Shown here in pieces: positions 1 through 10,698 of a stretch of 64,000 nt of DNA (position 1 is its first letter; each line of letters starts with the position of its first letter). A model generated the notes under the pieces. The model saw only the letters and a list, made by a program, of their open reading frames with translations, was not told the origin of the DNA and did not search any database. Source of the stretch: Eretmocerus hayati (Eukaryota; Arthropoda; Insecta; Hymenoptera; Aphelinidae). The translations under genes were made by a program, and so were the position numbers. The stretch spans positions 73,429,186 to 73,493,185 of the forward strand of contig CM056743.1 in assembly GCA_029851415.1 (NCBI GenBank), given 5' to 3'.

Positions 1-266
1 TTCTAGCTTATGCCAATGAATCCCCCGAAAATACAAAAAATTGAAAAACTAGTTAATAGGTTATGATACTTGGCAAAAGTGTACTAGGACACCATGTTCA
101 TATCTGATAAGATTATCCTCACTTTTATATGGGTAGGTACACTCGCTCTCCCGCTTACGATCTAATGTCATCAATGGTCTTGAATTTGTTTATATGACTC
201 GATTGACGCCGATAAAGCCATGTTATCTGTCATAGACTGATTCAGTCACTATTTCTCACCAAGCTT

Positions 267-596
267 ACAAGGGGAGGTCCAACCTTGCGGGTCCTGCATT
301 CGTCCCAAACTCTGGGAATCGTCATGTGAATAATGAAGGTATCTCAAAGGATTTATCCCATGGGCTTCCTATCCTGAGATATAGCCATGGACATTAGCAT
401 TGCCCATATAGGCCCATGTAAAAATGACATGTATATGGATATACTGGCAATGCTAATCTCCATGGCTGTATCCCGGATTGGGAAGCCCGAAGCCCATGAG
501 ACTGAATCCTCTGAGATTCCTCCATTCTCACAAAAACGAGACGATTCCCAGAGTTTGGGATGAATCCAGGACCCGTAAGGTTGGACCTCCTCTTGT
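267..596. mobile_element. Palindromic MITE (foldback, about 330 bp)
   Basis: The left arm beginning ACAAGGGGAGGTCC is the reverse complement, with scattered mismatches, of the right arm ending GGACCTCCTCTTGT. Pairing continues through the AAACTCTGGGAATCGTC block near 310 and its partner near 540, and through the CCATGG/GCAATGCTAA blocks near 385 and 450, so almost the whole element folds on itself. It has no coding capacity. I could not define a convincing target duplication. Bases 1-266 and 597-813 around it hold nothing I recognise. Confidence 0.75.
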
Positions 597-813
597 TGGA
601 TCAGAACAGTATACTTCGATTGTTTAAGTATCGGGAGTAGGAAAATTCACCTGTAATCAAAGTAGAAATCTGGTTCAATATGAAAAAATTCATCTGTGAA
701 CTCGTTCGATCGAATACATTTCTTCGTCTCTCGTTACTGGTGCAAGTATGTCTCATCAGTCGCATATAACTATGTCGCATCAGGGAACTGTTATTTTTAA
801 TTTATTTCCCTAG

Positions 814-1027
814 AAAAACAAGAAGAGGAAGTCAGATTCAAATAAGGTTATTCAACTCATTACTGAGACAGTTGAGAATATTCAAGCTGCTGTTCAGGAT
901 CAAGAAGTTAATCGGAATCCTGTTGAAGGGGTGAAGAATAAAGTAGGTCGCAAGGCCAAGAAGGTGAAAGTCTTCAATGGAGGAAGTAATAAAGGAGGTA
1001 GACCTAGGAAAGAAAATACATATGCCA
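814..1027 (+). CDS. Transib/RAG1-like gene, N-terminal basic exon
   Basis: This open stretch has no ATG. It follows a pyrimidine-rich TTTATTTCCCTAG acceptor (AG at 812-813) and ends at a consensus GTGAGT donor starting at 1028. It encodes about 71 residues that are lysine-rich and carry a GGRPRKENTY motif like an AT-hook, plausible for the DNA-binding N-terminus of a recombinase. It ends in phase 1 (codon A|AA), which matches the acceptor at 5296 exactly. The stop immediately upstream of 814 means the true start lies in an earlier exon, not identified here. Its assignment to the gene rests on splice phase and on the Transib-like exons downstream, not on recognised homology of this exon. Confidence 0.55.
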
Positions 1028-1062
1028 GTGAGTAGAGAATCATAAGGTACCGGTTTTTGGAA

Positions 1063-4000
1063 AAAATAGTAGTAGATGTTTCTTTTTTTTCTGGTGTGGG
1101 GTACCATATAGGATACTAAAACATAAAATGGAACAATTTTTGGCCATGGCCGAAAATTATACCAACAAAATAGTGGAAATTTGAGCACTTTTTTCACTTT
1201 CTCGATTACACATTATATCGTTTATGCCTTGACCACATTGTAGCTGGTTCAATTCTCTACAGATTGGGAGAAAAAAACATCTCTCTATCGTTTTTCCAAC
1301 CTCCGTTATTTAGCAACAAAGGAAGGGTTGAGTCGAATTCCACCCCTACCTGTAATTCCACGGAAAATGCATGAATTATCCTGTAAGTCCTAGAATATAT
1401 GTATTGTATGTTCCACAATACCCATACCAAATTCCATGAAGATCGGTCCATTAACAACGGAGCACTTGCAATTTGTTTATAAAAATTAGTCGATTTTGCC
1501 ATAACTATGAAAACGCTCCGTGACCAGATAGAGAAAAAATTCAAAATGGAAGACCTTTCTGAAACCTTCAACAACAATAACCAACCATAAAATGAATTTT
1601 TTTTTTGATCATACTCAGCCCCAAGTGCAATTGTTTATAACTTTCGGATTTTTGACACTTTCTTTTGCGCACAGGGCCTCGAAGAGTCAACGAATCGAAA
1701 AAATTCTTTCGGATTCGTGTAGTTCTAGTCTTTCCCTGAATTTTGAGAAAAAAACGTTGTCCTAGGACGTTCTGGGCCCGAGTTACATTTTTAAAAAAAA
1801 AATCATTGTTCTCAACCAATTGGGCCTGGAAGGCTGTCTGTTGGGGGAAATATGGAGGAGACCCGAAACTTTGATAGAAAAAATATTGGAACTACGTACC
1901 TCGGCTTTCCTCGTCACTGTTGTTGTTAGCAGTTGTTGTAGATTTCGGCTGTAGCCGAAGCCGGCTAGTGGCGGCGGAGTGGGGGTACTCTCTCTCGGCG
2001 CCGCGCGGCCCCGCAGAAAACGAAGCGCGCTCTTCAAAGTCGAGCGCGCTGGAAAATTTTGCAATATCTCGGGTTCTACCCAACCTTTTTCGTTCATTCT
2101 TTTTTTAAATAGGGGTAGCTCGTCAAAAAAACATAATGCCGTCTGTTTCAGGGTGATTGGATGGATTTTTGTATGTATGAAAATATTGAAATTTTGAGTC
2201 AAATTTTTACCTCTACTTTTTCTATCCGTTTTGGTGTTACGAAGTCTTCCAAAGCTTTTATACTTCGTGAATCATCCACAGAAAGTTGTTGTCAAATCAT
2301 GCGACAACTCTTCAATTTTTCTATCTCACTAGAAAAAATGCTATTTTGAAATTTACATTCATAACCCGAAAATTTTGCGAGATATTCCAGTAATAGTTGA
2401 GTTGAGATAGCAGGAAGTACCGTCAACTGGGGTAACTTTGGAACACGGGGGGTAACTTTGGAACAACCCATGGAAGAGTGGTTATCACGCACAGTTGGCT
2501 AGGCAGATGATCGTGAGACATTAATACCGATTTCTCCTACTTGGGGCACACATAAACAATGTTTTGCATTGGCGCGAGGGCCTAACAGATTTCAACCCGT
2601 TTATAAGCTGACTCCTCCAGAAGTATTTTTCGACCTAGCAAACGGTCTCTAGGAAAAAGTGGTGTGGTTCCGACTTTAGTAGGTCGAATTCGAGGTAGCT
2701 GAGCTAGAGATCACTTGTCTGTACACATATCTAGACGAATCCCCTGTTACATTGGAGTAATTCCACGAAGATTCAATTTTGTAGAGTAAAAACTGACGAG
2801 TACGTATTTTTCTTCAGAAACTGGGGTAACTTTGGAACATTTCTTCATGTACTCTAAATTATCTCCCAATTTCTATATCATCATCAAATTCTACTTACTT
2901 AAGTAGTCGTTGATGAGAACTTTAAAATGAAGAACGTCTCATTTCGATCCACGGAAGCCGAGTTAAGGCAGTTTTTGCCAGAAACCGATTGTGACGGTAT
3001 TTTCCTCCTCGAGAGTGAGGTCAGTGAGCCGTGGTGCAGAGAGTGAGGTATGCTGAAGTCGTCCATGCTCGATTGTAGAAGTTGTATTCAACCAAATGTA
3101 CTTTTACAATATGTCAACGGAAAGCTAAGACACTGAACTTTCGATTACTAATGGCGAAAATCGATTGCGTGACTCATTCTATGAATGAATTGATGAATAA
3201 ATAATGATCACGGTTTCTGTTCCAAAGTTACCCCAGTCCGTGTCTAACTTTGGAACACGACTTTTAGCGCGCATTGCTCCAACCAGAGATGTCTAAATAA
3301 ACCTTTCAAGCACCTCAATCGAAAGCTGAAACTGTAAGCTTCCGTTTGAGTACAGATACAATGCGCTTTTGATGCACGACGTACAAATTTCGCGGGGTTG
3401 AAGAAAAAAAAGCGATTTTTGTTCCAAAGTTACCCCGGTTGACGGTAGATATACTTTCATTATCTTCATGGACTTTATTGATAAATACTACCCGACAATC
3501 CGACAAAATTCTGTACACCTGGTGTTTTCGGGCTCTTTTCGGGCACGCTTGGCAAATCATATCAACTAAATTAGGACCAGAACGAGCGTGCACCTTTTTC
3601 AACGGCATGATGAACGGCTCAATTAGACTCTCCAGCGGACCCAGTTTTTCCCACAACTATTATCGAGGCTCTTTTTATAACTGGGATCACAAAGAAACGT
3701 CACTGGATCATCGTGATAAATTTGATGTTATGGGTGGCATCGTGAGTACTCAGGCATATTCAGAGCTTCCTGATTCGTCGTAATGAGGCAGACTATTCCT
3801 TATTTCTTGGGTATAGATGTACTTGCCAGCTTATATGTCTCATTTTGACACATGATGTCACACTATTGTCTCATGATGCCGTGAATGGATTTGGAAAGAA
3901 GACAATTAGAATTATTGAGTGATAAAATGGAATTCTAATTGAAGATATACCCTTCAATTGAAAATCGTTATGAAAAAGTGTCACTGAATGGATTGTTTCA

Positions 4001-5286
4001 ATTTTTCAAAGACAGTGAGCAACATTCATTTCTGTTTTGTTATTCAACAACAACTTTCTGTGCAGTATCCACGAAGTATCAAAGCTTTGGAAGACTCCCT
4101 AACACCAAAACGGATGAAAAACGAAGAGGTAAAAATTTGACTCAAATTTCGATATTTTTATACATACAAAAATCCATCCAATCACCCTGAAACGGACGCC
4201 ATTATGTTTTTTTTTTTGACGAGCTCCCCCTATTTAAAGAAAGAATGAACGAAAAAGGTTGGGTAGAACCCGAGATATTGCAAAATTTTCCAGCGCGCTC
4301 GACTTTGAAGAGCGCGCTTCGTTTTCTGCGGGGCCGCGCGGCGCCGAGAGAGAGTACCCCCACTCCGCCGCCACTAGCCGGCTTCGGCTACAGCCGAAAT
4401 CTACAACAACTGCTAACAACAACAGTGACGAGGAAAGCCGAGGTACGTAGTTCCAATATTTTTTTTATCAAAGTTTCGGGTCTCCTCCATATTTCCCCCA
4501 ACAGACAGCCTTCCAGGCCCAATTGGTTGAGAACAATGATTTTTTTTTTAAAAATGTAACTCGGGCCCAGAACGTCCTAGGACAACGTTTTTTTTCAAAA
4601 TTCAGGGAAAGACTAGAACTACACGAATCCGAAAGAATTTTTTCGATTCGTTGACTCTTCGAGGCCCTGTGCGCGAAAGAAAGTGTCAAAAATCCGAAAG
4701 TTATAAACAATTGCACTTGGGGCTGAGTATGATCAAAAAAAAAATTCATTTTATGGTTGGTTATTGTTGTTGAAGGTTTCAGAAAGGTCTTCCATTTTGA
4801 ATTTTTTCTCTATCTGGTCACGGAGCGTTTTCATAGTTATGGCAAAATCGACTAATTTTTATAAACAAATTGCAAGTGCTCCGTTGTTAATGGACCGATC
4901 TTCATGGAATTTGGTATGGGTATTGTGGAACATGAAATACATATATTCTAGGATTTACAGGATAATTCATGCATTTTCCGTGGAGTTACAGGTAGGGTTG
5001 GAATTCGACTCAACCCTTTCTTTGTTGCTAAATAACGGAGGTTGGAAAAACGATAGAGAGATGTTTTTTCTTCAATCTGTAGAGAATTGAATCAGCTACA
5101 ATGTGGTCGAGGCATATATATAATATGTAATCCAAAATCACTGCACGCAGAATAATGAAATAAGTGCTTAAATTTTCACTATTTTGTTGCTATAATTTTT
5201 TGCCATGGCCGAAAATTGTTCCATTTTATGTTTTAGTATTCTATATGATATCCTACACCAGAAAAAAAAGAAACATCTGCAACTAT
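1063..5286. mobile_element. 4.2-kb foldback element with 1.25-kb inverted arms, filling an intron
   Basis: The left arm (about 1063-2345) and right arm (about 4020-5286) are reverse complements over more than 1.2 kb; for example, the CCATGGCCGAAAATT blocks at about 1143 and 5204, and the GC-rich block at about 1960-2060 and 4290-4385. Weaker pairing continues outward almost to the splice acceptor at 5295 (ATAGTAGTAG near 1068 against CTGCAACTAT near 5277). The reading frames in the arms occur as mirror-image pairs and show no known domain, so I treat them as non-coding. The spacer contains a nested TA-flanked MITE (2418-3447). The whole element lies inside the intron 1028-5295 of the Transib-like gene. 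Bases 3448-4020 of the spacer hold no recognisable feature. Confidence 0.8.
2418..3447. mobile_element. Nested TA-flanked MITE with repeated GGGGTAACTTTGGAAC motifs
   Basis: The ends are inverted repeats of about 25 bp: CCGTCAACTGGGGTAACTTT on the left and its near reverse complement ending CCCCGGTTGACGG on the right, each bordered by TA as expected for Tc1/mariner-type integration. The core motif GGGGTAACTTTGGAAC recurs at about 2450 and 2822 in forward orientation and at about 3221 and 3421 in reverse, and a shorter TAACTTTGGAACAC occurs near 3244. The motifs look like subterminal transposase-binding repeats. No transposase frame is seen, so it is non-autonomous. It sits in the spacer of the larger foldback element and is therefore the younger insertion. 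Confidence 0.75.
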
Positions 5287-5295
5287 CTTTTTCAG

Positions 5296-5460
5296 AAACC
5301 AATGTTCCACTTACTGGCTTAACAGAAGAACTGTCTAGATGGACCATTTCAAGGAGAGCTTTCGATTTGGCAGAAGAGAAGGGTTTTGATGTGAGGCTGT
5401 TCCAAGCTGCGCTCAAAATGAGCCTGAAGAAGGAAAAAGATAAAGCTGATGACGCGGAGC
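5296..5460 (+). CDS. Transib/RAG1-like gene, second coding block
   Basis: The exon opens after a clear TATCTTTTTCAG acceptor and completes codon A|AA in frame with the exon ending at 1027. It encodes about 55 residues including the stretch LTEELSRWTISRRAFDLAEE and a lysine-rich end (KKEKDKADDAER), probably helical. The frame meets a TGA at 5466, but a GT at 5461 allows phase-1 splicing to the AG at 6411-6412, rebuilding an arginine codon C|GA and continuing into LQLVNDDEIS. I do not recognise a domain here. It lies between a 4.2-kb foldback element and a 928-bp MITE. Confidence 0.55.
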
Positions 5461-5479
5461 GTATTTGAGCTACACAGGA

Positions 5480-6407
5480 GAATTGGGGTCTTGCATTTTT
5501 TTTGACCCCCTCAAAAAAAGATTTGGCAAATTCGAGCAAATTAGAATGAGTATTGTGCAATTAGAGAAAAAATTCCCAAAATTTTTCTTCACCTTGCGCA
5601 AATTGTTTGAAAGTCGGACGACTTGAGAGTGACCATAGTGGGTGAGCGCCGTGTGACGTCACACCGATACAAATTGAAACCAGTCCCATGCTCAAATGTA
5701 TGAGATTGATGAAAAAGTCTTGGACTACAATTTTTTGAGAATAATTCACTAACTTATGTCGCAAGAGTGTGCAGTAGCGTCTTAATTCTGTCTAGGAGAG
5801 GTGAAAAAATCAGTCAAGAACGTCAGTATATCAACAATGGACTCAGAGGTTGGTGTCCCAATGCTACATAAATTATACTCCTAAATGATGTGAAATTAAA
5901 GTCATGATCACTGCTTGATATCAATTTCAAGTCTAATTTTTATCCTCTTTGATCTAGGAATCCCTCACAAGTAATGAGGTTACCACCACAGATTCTGAGA
6001 AGCCCAAAGAACTACCATATAAGACTTGCTTTGTTCTTGAGATTGAGGATTTACCTCTGTGCTTTTGCTCCTCTGACTTCTGGGGCGTTGAATCAGCTTT
6101 CACGAAACCTTCTATTCTATTAGCCATGACGATATATTTATTCACTCAGAAATTTGGAGATAATAAGAGAAAAATCTGGCAAACCATACGTTTACAATAG
6201 CAGTAGCCGACGACTGTATCGGTGTGACGTCACACGGCGCTCACCCACTATGGTCACTCTCAAGTCGTCTGACTTTCAAACAATTTGCGCAAGATGAAAA
6301 AAATTTTTGGGATATTTTTTTCTAATTGCACAATACTCATCTTAATTTGCTCGAATTTGCCAAACCTTTACTTGAGGGGGTCAAAAAAAAATGCAAGACC
6401 CCAATTC
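5480..6407. mobile_element. 928-bp MITE with 200-bp TIRs occupying an intron
   Basis: The terminal inverted repeats start GAATTGGGGTCTTGCA and end TGCAAGACCCCAATTC and run about 200 bp inward, through the TGACGTCACACCGATACA block at about 5655 and its partner at about 6205. The flanks CACAGGA (5473-5479) and GACAGGA (6408-6414) look like a 6-7 bp target duplication with one mismatch. There is no transposase frame. The putative intron 5461-6412 contains only 19 extra bases on the left and 5 on the right, and its AG acceptor falls inside the right copy of the duplication. Superfamily not assigned. Confidence 0.85.
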
Positions 6408-6412
6408 GACAG

Positions 6413-6686
6413 GACTACAACTTGTGAATGATGATGAAATATCACAGGATGATTCAAATGATATGAATCCTGCGCCTGATATCGAGCTAGATATCGTCGC
6501 CGATGCCTTGGGTGTGAGAGTGAAACATCATAGCAATCAGGTGACACGTACGTACTCGCGACACACGCCTGAATCGGCCGCCAACCTCTATCTTACCATG
6601 GATCTGTCTAAGGAAAAGTACTCGTACTTGGTGAAAGAGCTTCGATCAAGGAGCTGCAATATCTTACCAGGTTATGACGCGATGAG
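6413..6686 (+). CDS. Transib/RAG1-like gene, third coding block
   Basis: It encodes about 91 residues: an acidic start (NDDEISQDDSNDMNP) and then a segment ending DLSKEKYSYLVKELRSRS and NILPGYDAMR. The last part resembles the region just before the catalytic core in Transib-type transposases, where a conserved run reads through to a K-A-x-x-E-C-x-P motif. That motif is present at the start of the next exon. The donor AG|GTAATT at 6687 is in phase 2, and the acceptor CCTGCAG at 8719 gives AG|G then AAA GCT, reading DAMR-KALQECLPP without interruption. This phase and sequence continuity is the best evidence that the gene is genuinely spliced. Confidence 0.7.
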
Positions 6687-7444
6687 GTAATTGTAAGAGG
6701 AATCCCTCACGATAAGAAAAGAGAAGCTACTATCTATAAGTGGCTTGCCTGTTCCATCAGCCTGATGTGTCTGAGCTGGTATTCGTTGAAAGATCTTTCT
6801 CAATCGGAGATAATCAGGGCGTATTTTTTGGCATGACTTAGAAGAGAAATTACCTCAAAAATTGAGACATCTTGATGATGTTTATTCAAATATCAAACGT
6901 TGACTTCTGATCTGGCCCGTTTCAATAGTTCTATAATCTGCATTCTTTGAAGTTCACTTGAAGGAATCAGAATCCTATAGGATTCTTCAACTACGGTGAA
7001 CTCTCCTTCAATGGAATTCTTTCAATCACGGCCAATTTTCTTACGATCGGCTGGAAAATAACCACAGAAATGGACCTCCATTCAGCGAACAACTCCAAAT
7101 AGCGAGCAGATTTGATACGAACGAAGGTGTCCGCTTTCGGGAGATTTCACTGTAAAACTATTACGAGGAGCTTTGTATGATGCCTCTGTAATAATCTTTG
7201 TTGTGTAAGAGTGTTTTATTCAGAGAAATTAATTGACTTTGATCATTTCCTAAGAAAAACTCGATGATTCACAATTTCTCAAGAAACAAGGAGTTATAAC
7301 CTGACATGCTGTTGTATCTCTCACAGATAAGATGAGATCAGTAGGGAATCCATGTGAAAATAGTTCCCGACAACAGCTCCCATATAGGATCGCCCAAAAC
7401 CATAGTTCAGGGAACTTTCAGAAACAGGGGTTCTTTTAACATAC

Positions 7445-8335
7445 TTGTCGTGCGGGAAATACAAAAAAGGGATCTCAAAATCACAACAAATCAATCAATT
7501 TATGTACTTCAAATATTTTCGTTGAAGTCACCGTGATCAACGTTGGAAATTTGGAAGATCTCTCCTTCAGCAGATCACCTACAACTTTGACGAGAGTGAT
7601 TTGACCACCAAAATTCTCACGGGATGTTGCAGATCGGTACAGAACCTACAATTTCCTCTTTTTTGAAGTTCCCTGCAAGACAACTTCCGTCCAAGTAACG
7701 AGCTTGGAGAGAAAACTTTGTATTGCACAGACTGCTTATGGAGATAGCTAGATTGGCACCTGTCCCTTCTCCTGTAACTCTATTCTAGTACAAAAATGCA
7801 CCCAAAGATATCACGACACATGATTTTGACGTTAATGATTTCATCTTTCAGAGCATGTTATGAGATTTTCTTTCAGGTGTGAAGTGACAACGATCCCTAC
7901 ATTTCCATCGAAAGAGTGATTGATCACATGTTTTGTTCCCACAGGTTACGTTTGAGGCAAAATTTGTTAGCATTTCCAGAAAGATGAGAAATTTTCACGT
8001 TGGAATTATTTGGCGCAATATTTTATTGATGCTATTTTACACCAGAATTGAGAAAGAGCAAGTGGAACAGCTGCTTGACTGGGTATCTCCATAAACAGCC
8101 GACGTAATACAAAGTCTTGCCTCCAAGCTCGTTCCTCGGACAGAAAAGGTCATACTGGGAAGTTTAAAAAAAGGAAATTATAGGTTCTGAAACAATCGAC
8201 AGTATTCCGTGAGAATTTTTGTGATCGGATCTCTTCCGTCAAAGTTGTAGATTGATCTACGGAAGAGAAGTTCTTTCAAATCTTCAAATTTGATTATGAC
8301 GATTAAAATTCCCGTACGGCGAGCTATATCAAATA
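7445..8335. repeat. Degenerate foldback element inside the third intron
   Basis: Two diverged inverted arms are visible. ACAACTTTGACG near 7581 pairs with CGTCAAAGTTGTAG near 8237; CCAAAATTCTCACGG near 7607 pairs with CCGTGAGAATTTTTG near 8209; the GAGCTTGG block near 7704 pairs with CCAAGCTCG near 8123. Arms are roughly 300-350 bp with many substitutions, so it is older than its neighbours. No coding frame is evident. The rest of this intron (6687-7440 and 8340-8719) holds nothing I can name. Confidence 0.6.
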
Positions 8336-8719
8336 TAACAATTTTTCTGAGGTCCTACATGATCCATTACTTTTGATAGGTAGGCTACCTAAGAGAGATG
8401 AGTTCAGAGCTATGATGAATGAGTCGTGTTTTTGCTTCATAACATTTACCCAAGTCCTGTCACTATCTCAAATATCCCCTCCAAATCTGACACCTCTATG
8501 ATGTTCATGGTTATCGTATATTAGGAAGTTATACAACTCATCAGTTTGAATTTTGTGAATGATTTCAACTCAAACTCTTTACAGTCTACATGTCTGAATC
8601 TGTAATTGTGAGGTTATGGAGGTATCAGTTGATGACTTCCCGAGCATGAAATGCTCTCTATATTGTTTCATGATTTTTGAGGGGTCTATCGGAAAATATG
8701 ATATGTATGTTCCCTGCAG

Positions 8720-9431
8720 GAAAGCTTTACAAGAATGCTTGCCACCCAAGACGGTTTCTACTGAAACAGAAGTACGATCGAGCCTCCAGGATATGCTCAA
8801 CATAAGTGGCATGAGGTTGGTTTTGATGTTAATCCTCCATTATGGCTGGACACCAGAGGATGTGAGGAATCTCATGCTCACCGTGGCTCGGGGATTCGAC
8901 AGTTCAGATGGCCACAATAATCCACATCAGAAATGTCGAGACAAGACTCTAGAGTCCAAGAGTCCTCAAACTTCACTGTTGGTGACTAGTGTGACAATTA
9001 TTGAATTAGCGTCCTTAGACACTGGAAAAAATTGGTTGAATCCCACATCACAAAGCATACGATTCTGCCGTACTCTGAGGATGTCAATGGAGAAAGAGAG
9101 CAGTGATGCTATAAGAAATGAGTTCGATCGCGTTGAGAGAGAAGACTTCTCTTGTTCCTTACGAGTTCAAAACTAAGGACGATTCAGATGTGAAAATCAG
9201 TTTTCACGTAGAACACACGCTCTTCGATGGAAAAGTGCTAAACGAGCTTGTTGGTAACTCCTCGACGTTGAGATGTCCTATGTGTTTCAAAAAGGATAAA
9301 GATTATAAGGTTTCTGGATCACCTTGTCAAGCACACGAAGAAAAATTCCTAAAATTCGGTCCAACACTTTTGCACGCAGAGTTGAAAATGTATGATTGCG
9401 CACTCTGGGAAGGAAAACCAGGAAGAGAAAG
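8720..9431 (+). pseudogene. Transib/RAG1-core-like recombinase, first and second catalytic Asp region (frameshifted)
   Basis: The exon starts KALQECLPPK and reads to the motif GFDSSDGHNNPHQ, which matches the first-aspartate motif of Transib transposases (equivalent to D600 of RAG1). It continues TGKNWLNPTSQSIRFCR, a conserved Transib block. Near 9141-9150 the reading frame shifts by one base: the upstream frame runs out at 9176 while the homologous continuation LVPYEFK is in the next frame. It then reads HTLFDGKVLNEL (second Asp, RAG1 D708 position), CPMC (the zinc-binding pair) and FGPTLLHAELK. It ends at a GT donor (AAAG|GTAATG, 9432). Motif identification is from knowledge of the Transib/RAG1 family. 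The frameshift is seen directly and could be a real lesion or an assembly error. Confidence 0.85.
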
Positions 9432-9879
9432 GTAATGATTTCCTGAAATTATCGTAATTTTTGTACACAAATGAATTAGCTATTCAGATTCCAAAGTCAG
9501 AGGCAACACGTGATTTTTTCGATATGAATTGCAAATCAATATGAGTAGAACTATTTTGATTGAATCTTGAGTGATCTTCAAAGCTGTTCCTGGAATATGA
9601 TAACAAATTGAGTATGATATGGAAGCAATGAGGGGAGTAATCTTCTCAGAATGCGAAGATGAAAATCAGAATAATCCGATCTGGGAAGAACTCAGGGGAA
9701 AATAAGAGTCCAGCACTCATAGGGTTTGAATTTCATTTCGAGTATCCGCTCTCGAATCAAGTGTTATATCGTAGAAACTTTGAGAGCACTCTCCGCTGTT
9801 CTAAAGCTTCTGTTGTAGATGGATCGAGGACTATGGAATAACGTTAGTTGACCTCTCAATGGACTCATTCACTATTATT

Positions 9880-10625
9880 TCAATTCTCGGTTCGAATATC
9901 CGCAGATTCGAGGGTTTGATAACCATTTTGGATTCTTATGAAGATCCATTCTTCAATTCGGGAAAATTTGTGGTTCAAACACTTGCGGTTCTGGGTGCCT
10001 CCCTAGTCTATTGGGATTCATCCCAATAGATAAATTTCGGTCCGAGCATCTAACCGATTGCGGGTGACTCCCTGAGTTTTGGGATCGGCTTGTCTTCCGA
10101 TTGAAGTTCTGGGCCGAGCATTCAGTTAGTAGCGGATTCGATAACCTTCGTTTTAGGGATTGATTTCGTCACCGACAGAATTTTCGGTCCAAGCTTCCGA
10201 CTATTTAGGGTTTGACAGCCTTCCTAGGTTTTGGAGGTTGATTGTTGAGCTGACAGAATTTTCAGCCCGAGCATCCGGTTACTTGCCAGATTGATAGCCT
10301 CCCTGGGTTTTGAGAGTTGACTCTTTATTGACTGGATTTTCGGTGAGAGAATTCGGTTATTTGCGGGTTTGATTGCCTTCCTAGGTTTTGGGGATTAATT
10401 GTTATACTGACAGAATTACTATACTAACATAATTACCGCTTCGAACATCCGGTTATCTACCGGATTGATAGTCTCCCTAGTTTTGAGGGTAGATTCCTTT
10501 CATCCACAGAATTTCCGGTGCAGACGGTTATTTACCGGTGTGATAGCCTTCCTAGTTTTTGAGGACTGATTGTGATACCGACAGAATTTCTAGTCCAAGC
10601 ATCCGATTATCGCGATCTTGAAATG
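9880..10625 (+). repeat. Degenerate tandem array, about 78-bp unit, 9 or so copies
   Basis: A unit with the successive motifs TTCGGTCCGAGCATCCGG, TTATTTGCGGG, TTTGATAGCC, TTCCTAGGTTTTG and GACAGAATT repeats at roughly 70-95 bp spacing; landmark positions are near 9885, 9965, 10033, 10108, 10172, 10250, 10330, 10411, 10505 and 10577. Copies are diverged. The same unit occurs beside the left TIR of the 7.8-kb transposon at 36,766-37,215, so this array is probably a fragment of a related element. It occupies most of the presumed intron 9432-10,698. Confidence 0.8.
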
Positions 10626-10698
10626 TCCTAGCTGAATGATCTAACATTGAATATGATTCACCCCTCATATAGATGATGTTGAAGTTACTACAATAGAG

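Noticed and set aside
1783..2202. 139-codon minus-strand frame, mirrored by 4245-4559 on the plus strand
   Set aside because: The two are the same sequence in the inverted arms of one foldback element, low-complexity and without a domain.
3439..3783. 114-codon plus-strand frame
   Set aside because: Begins inside the nested MITE end and has no recognisable motif; likely chance in the element spacer.
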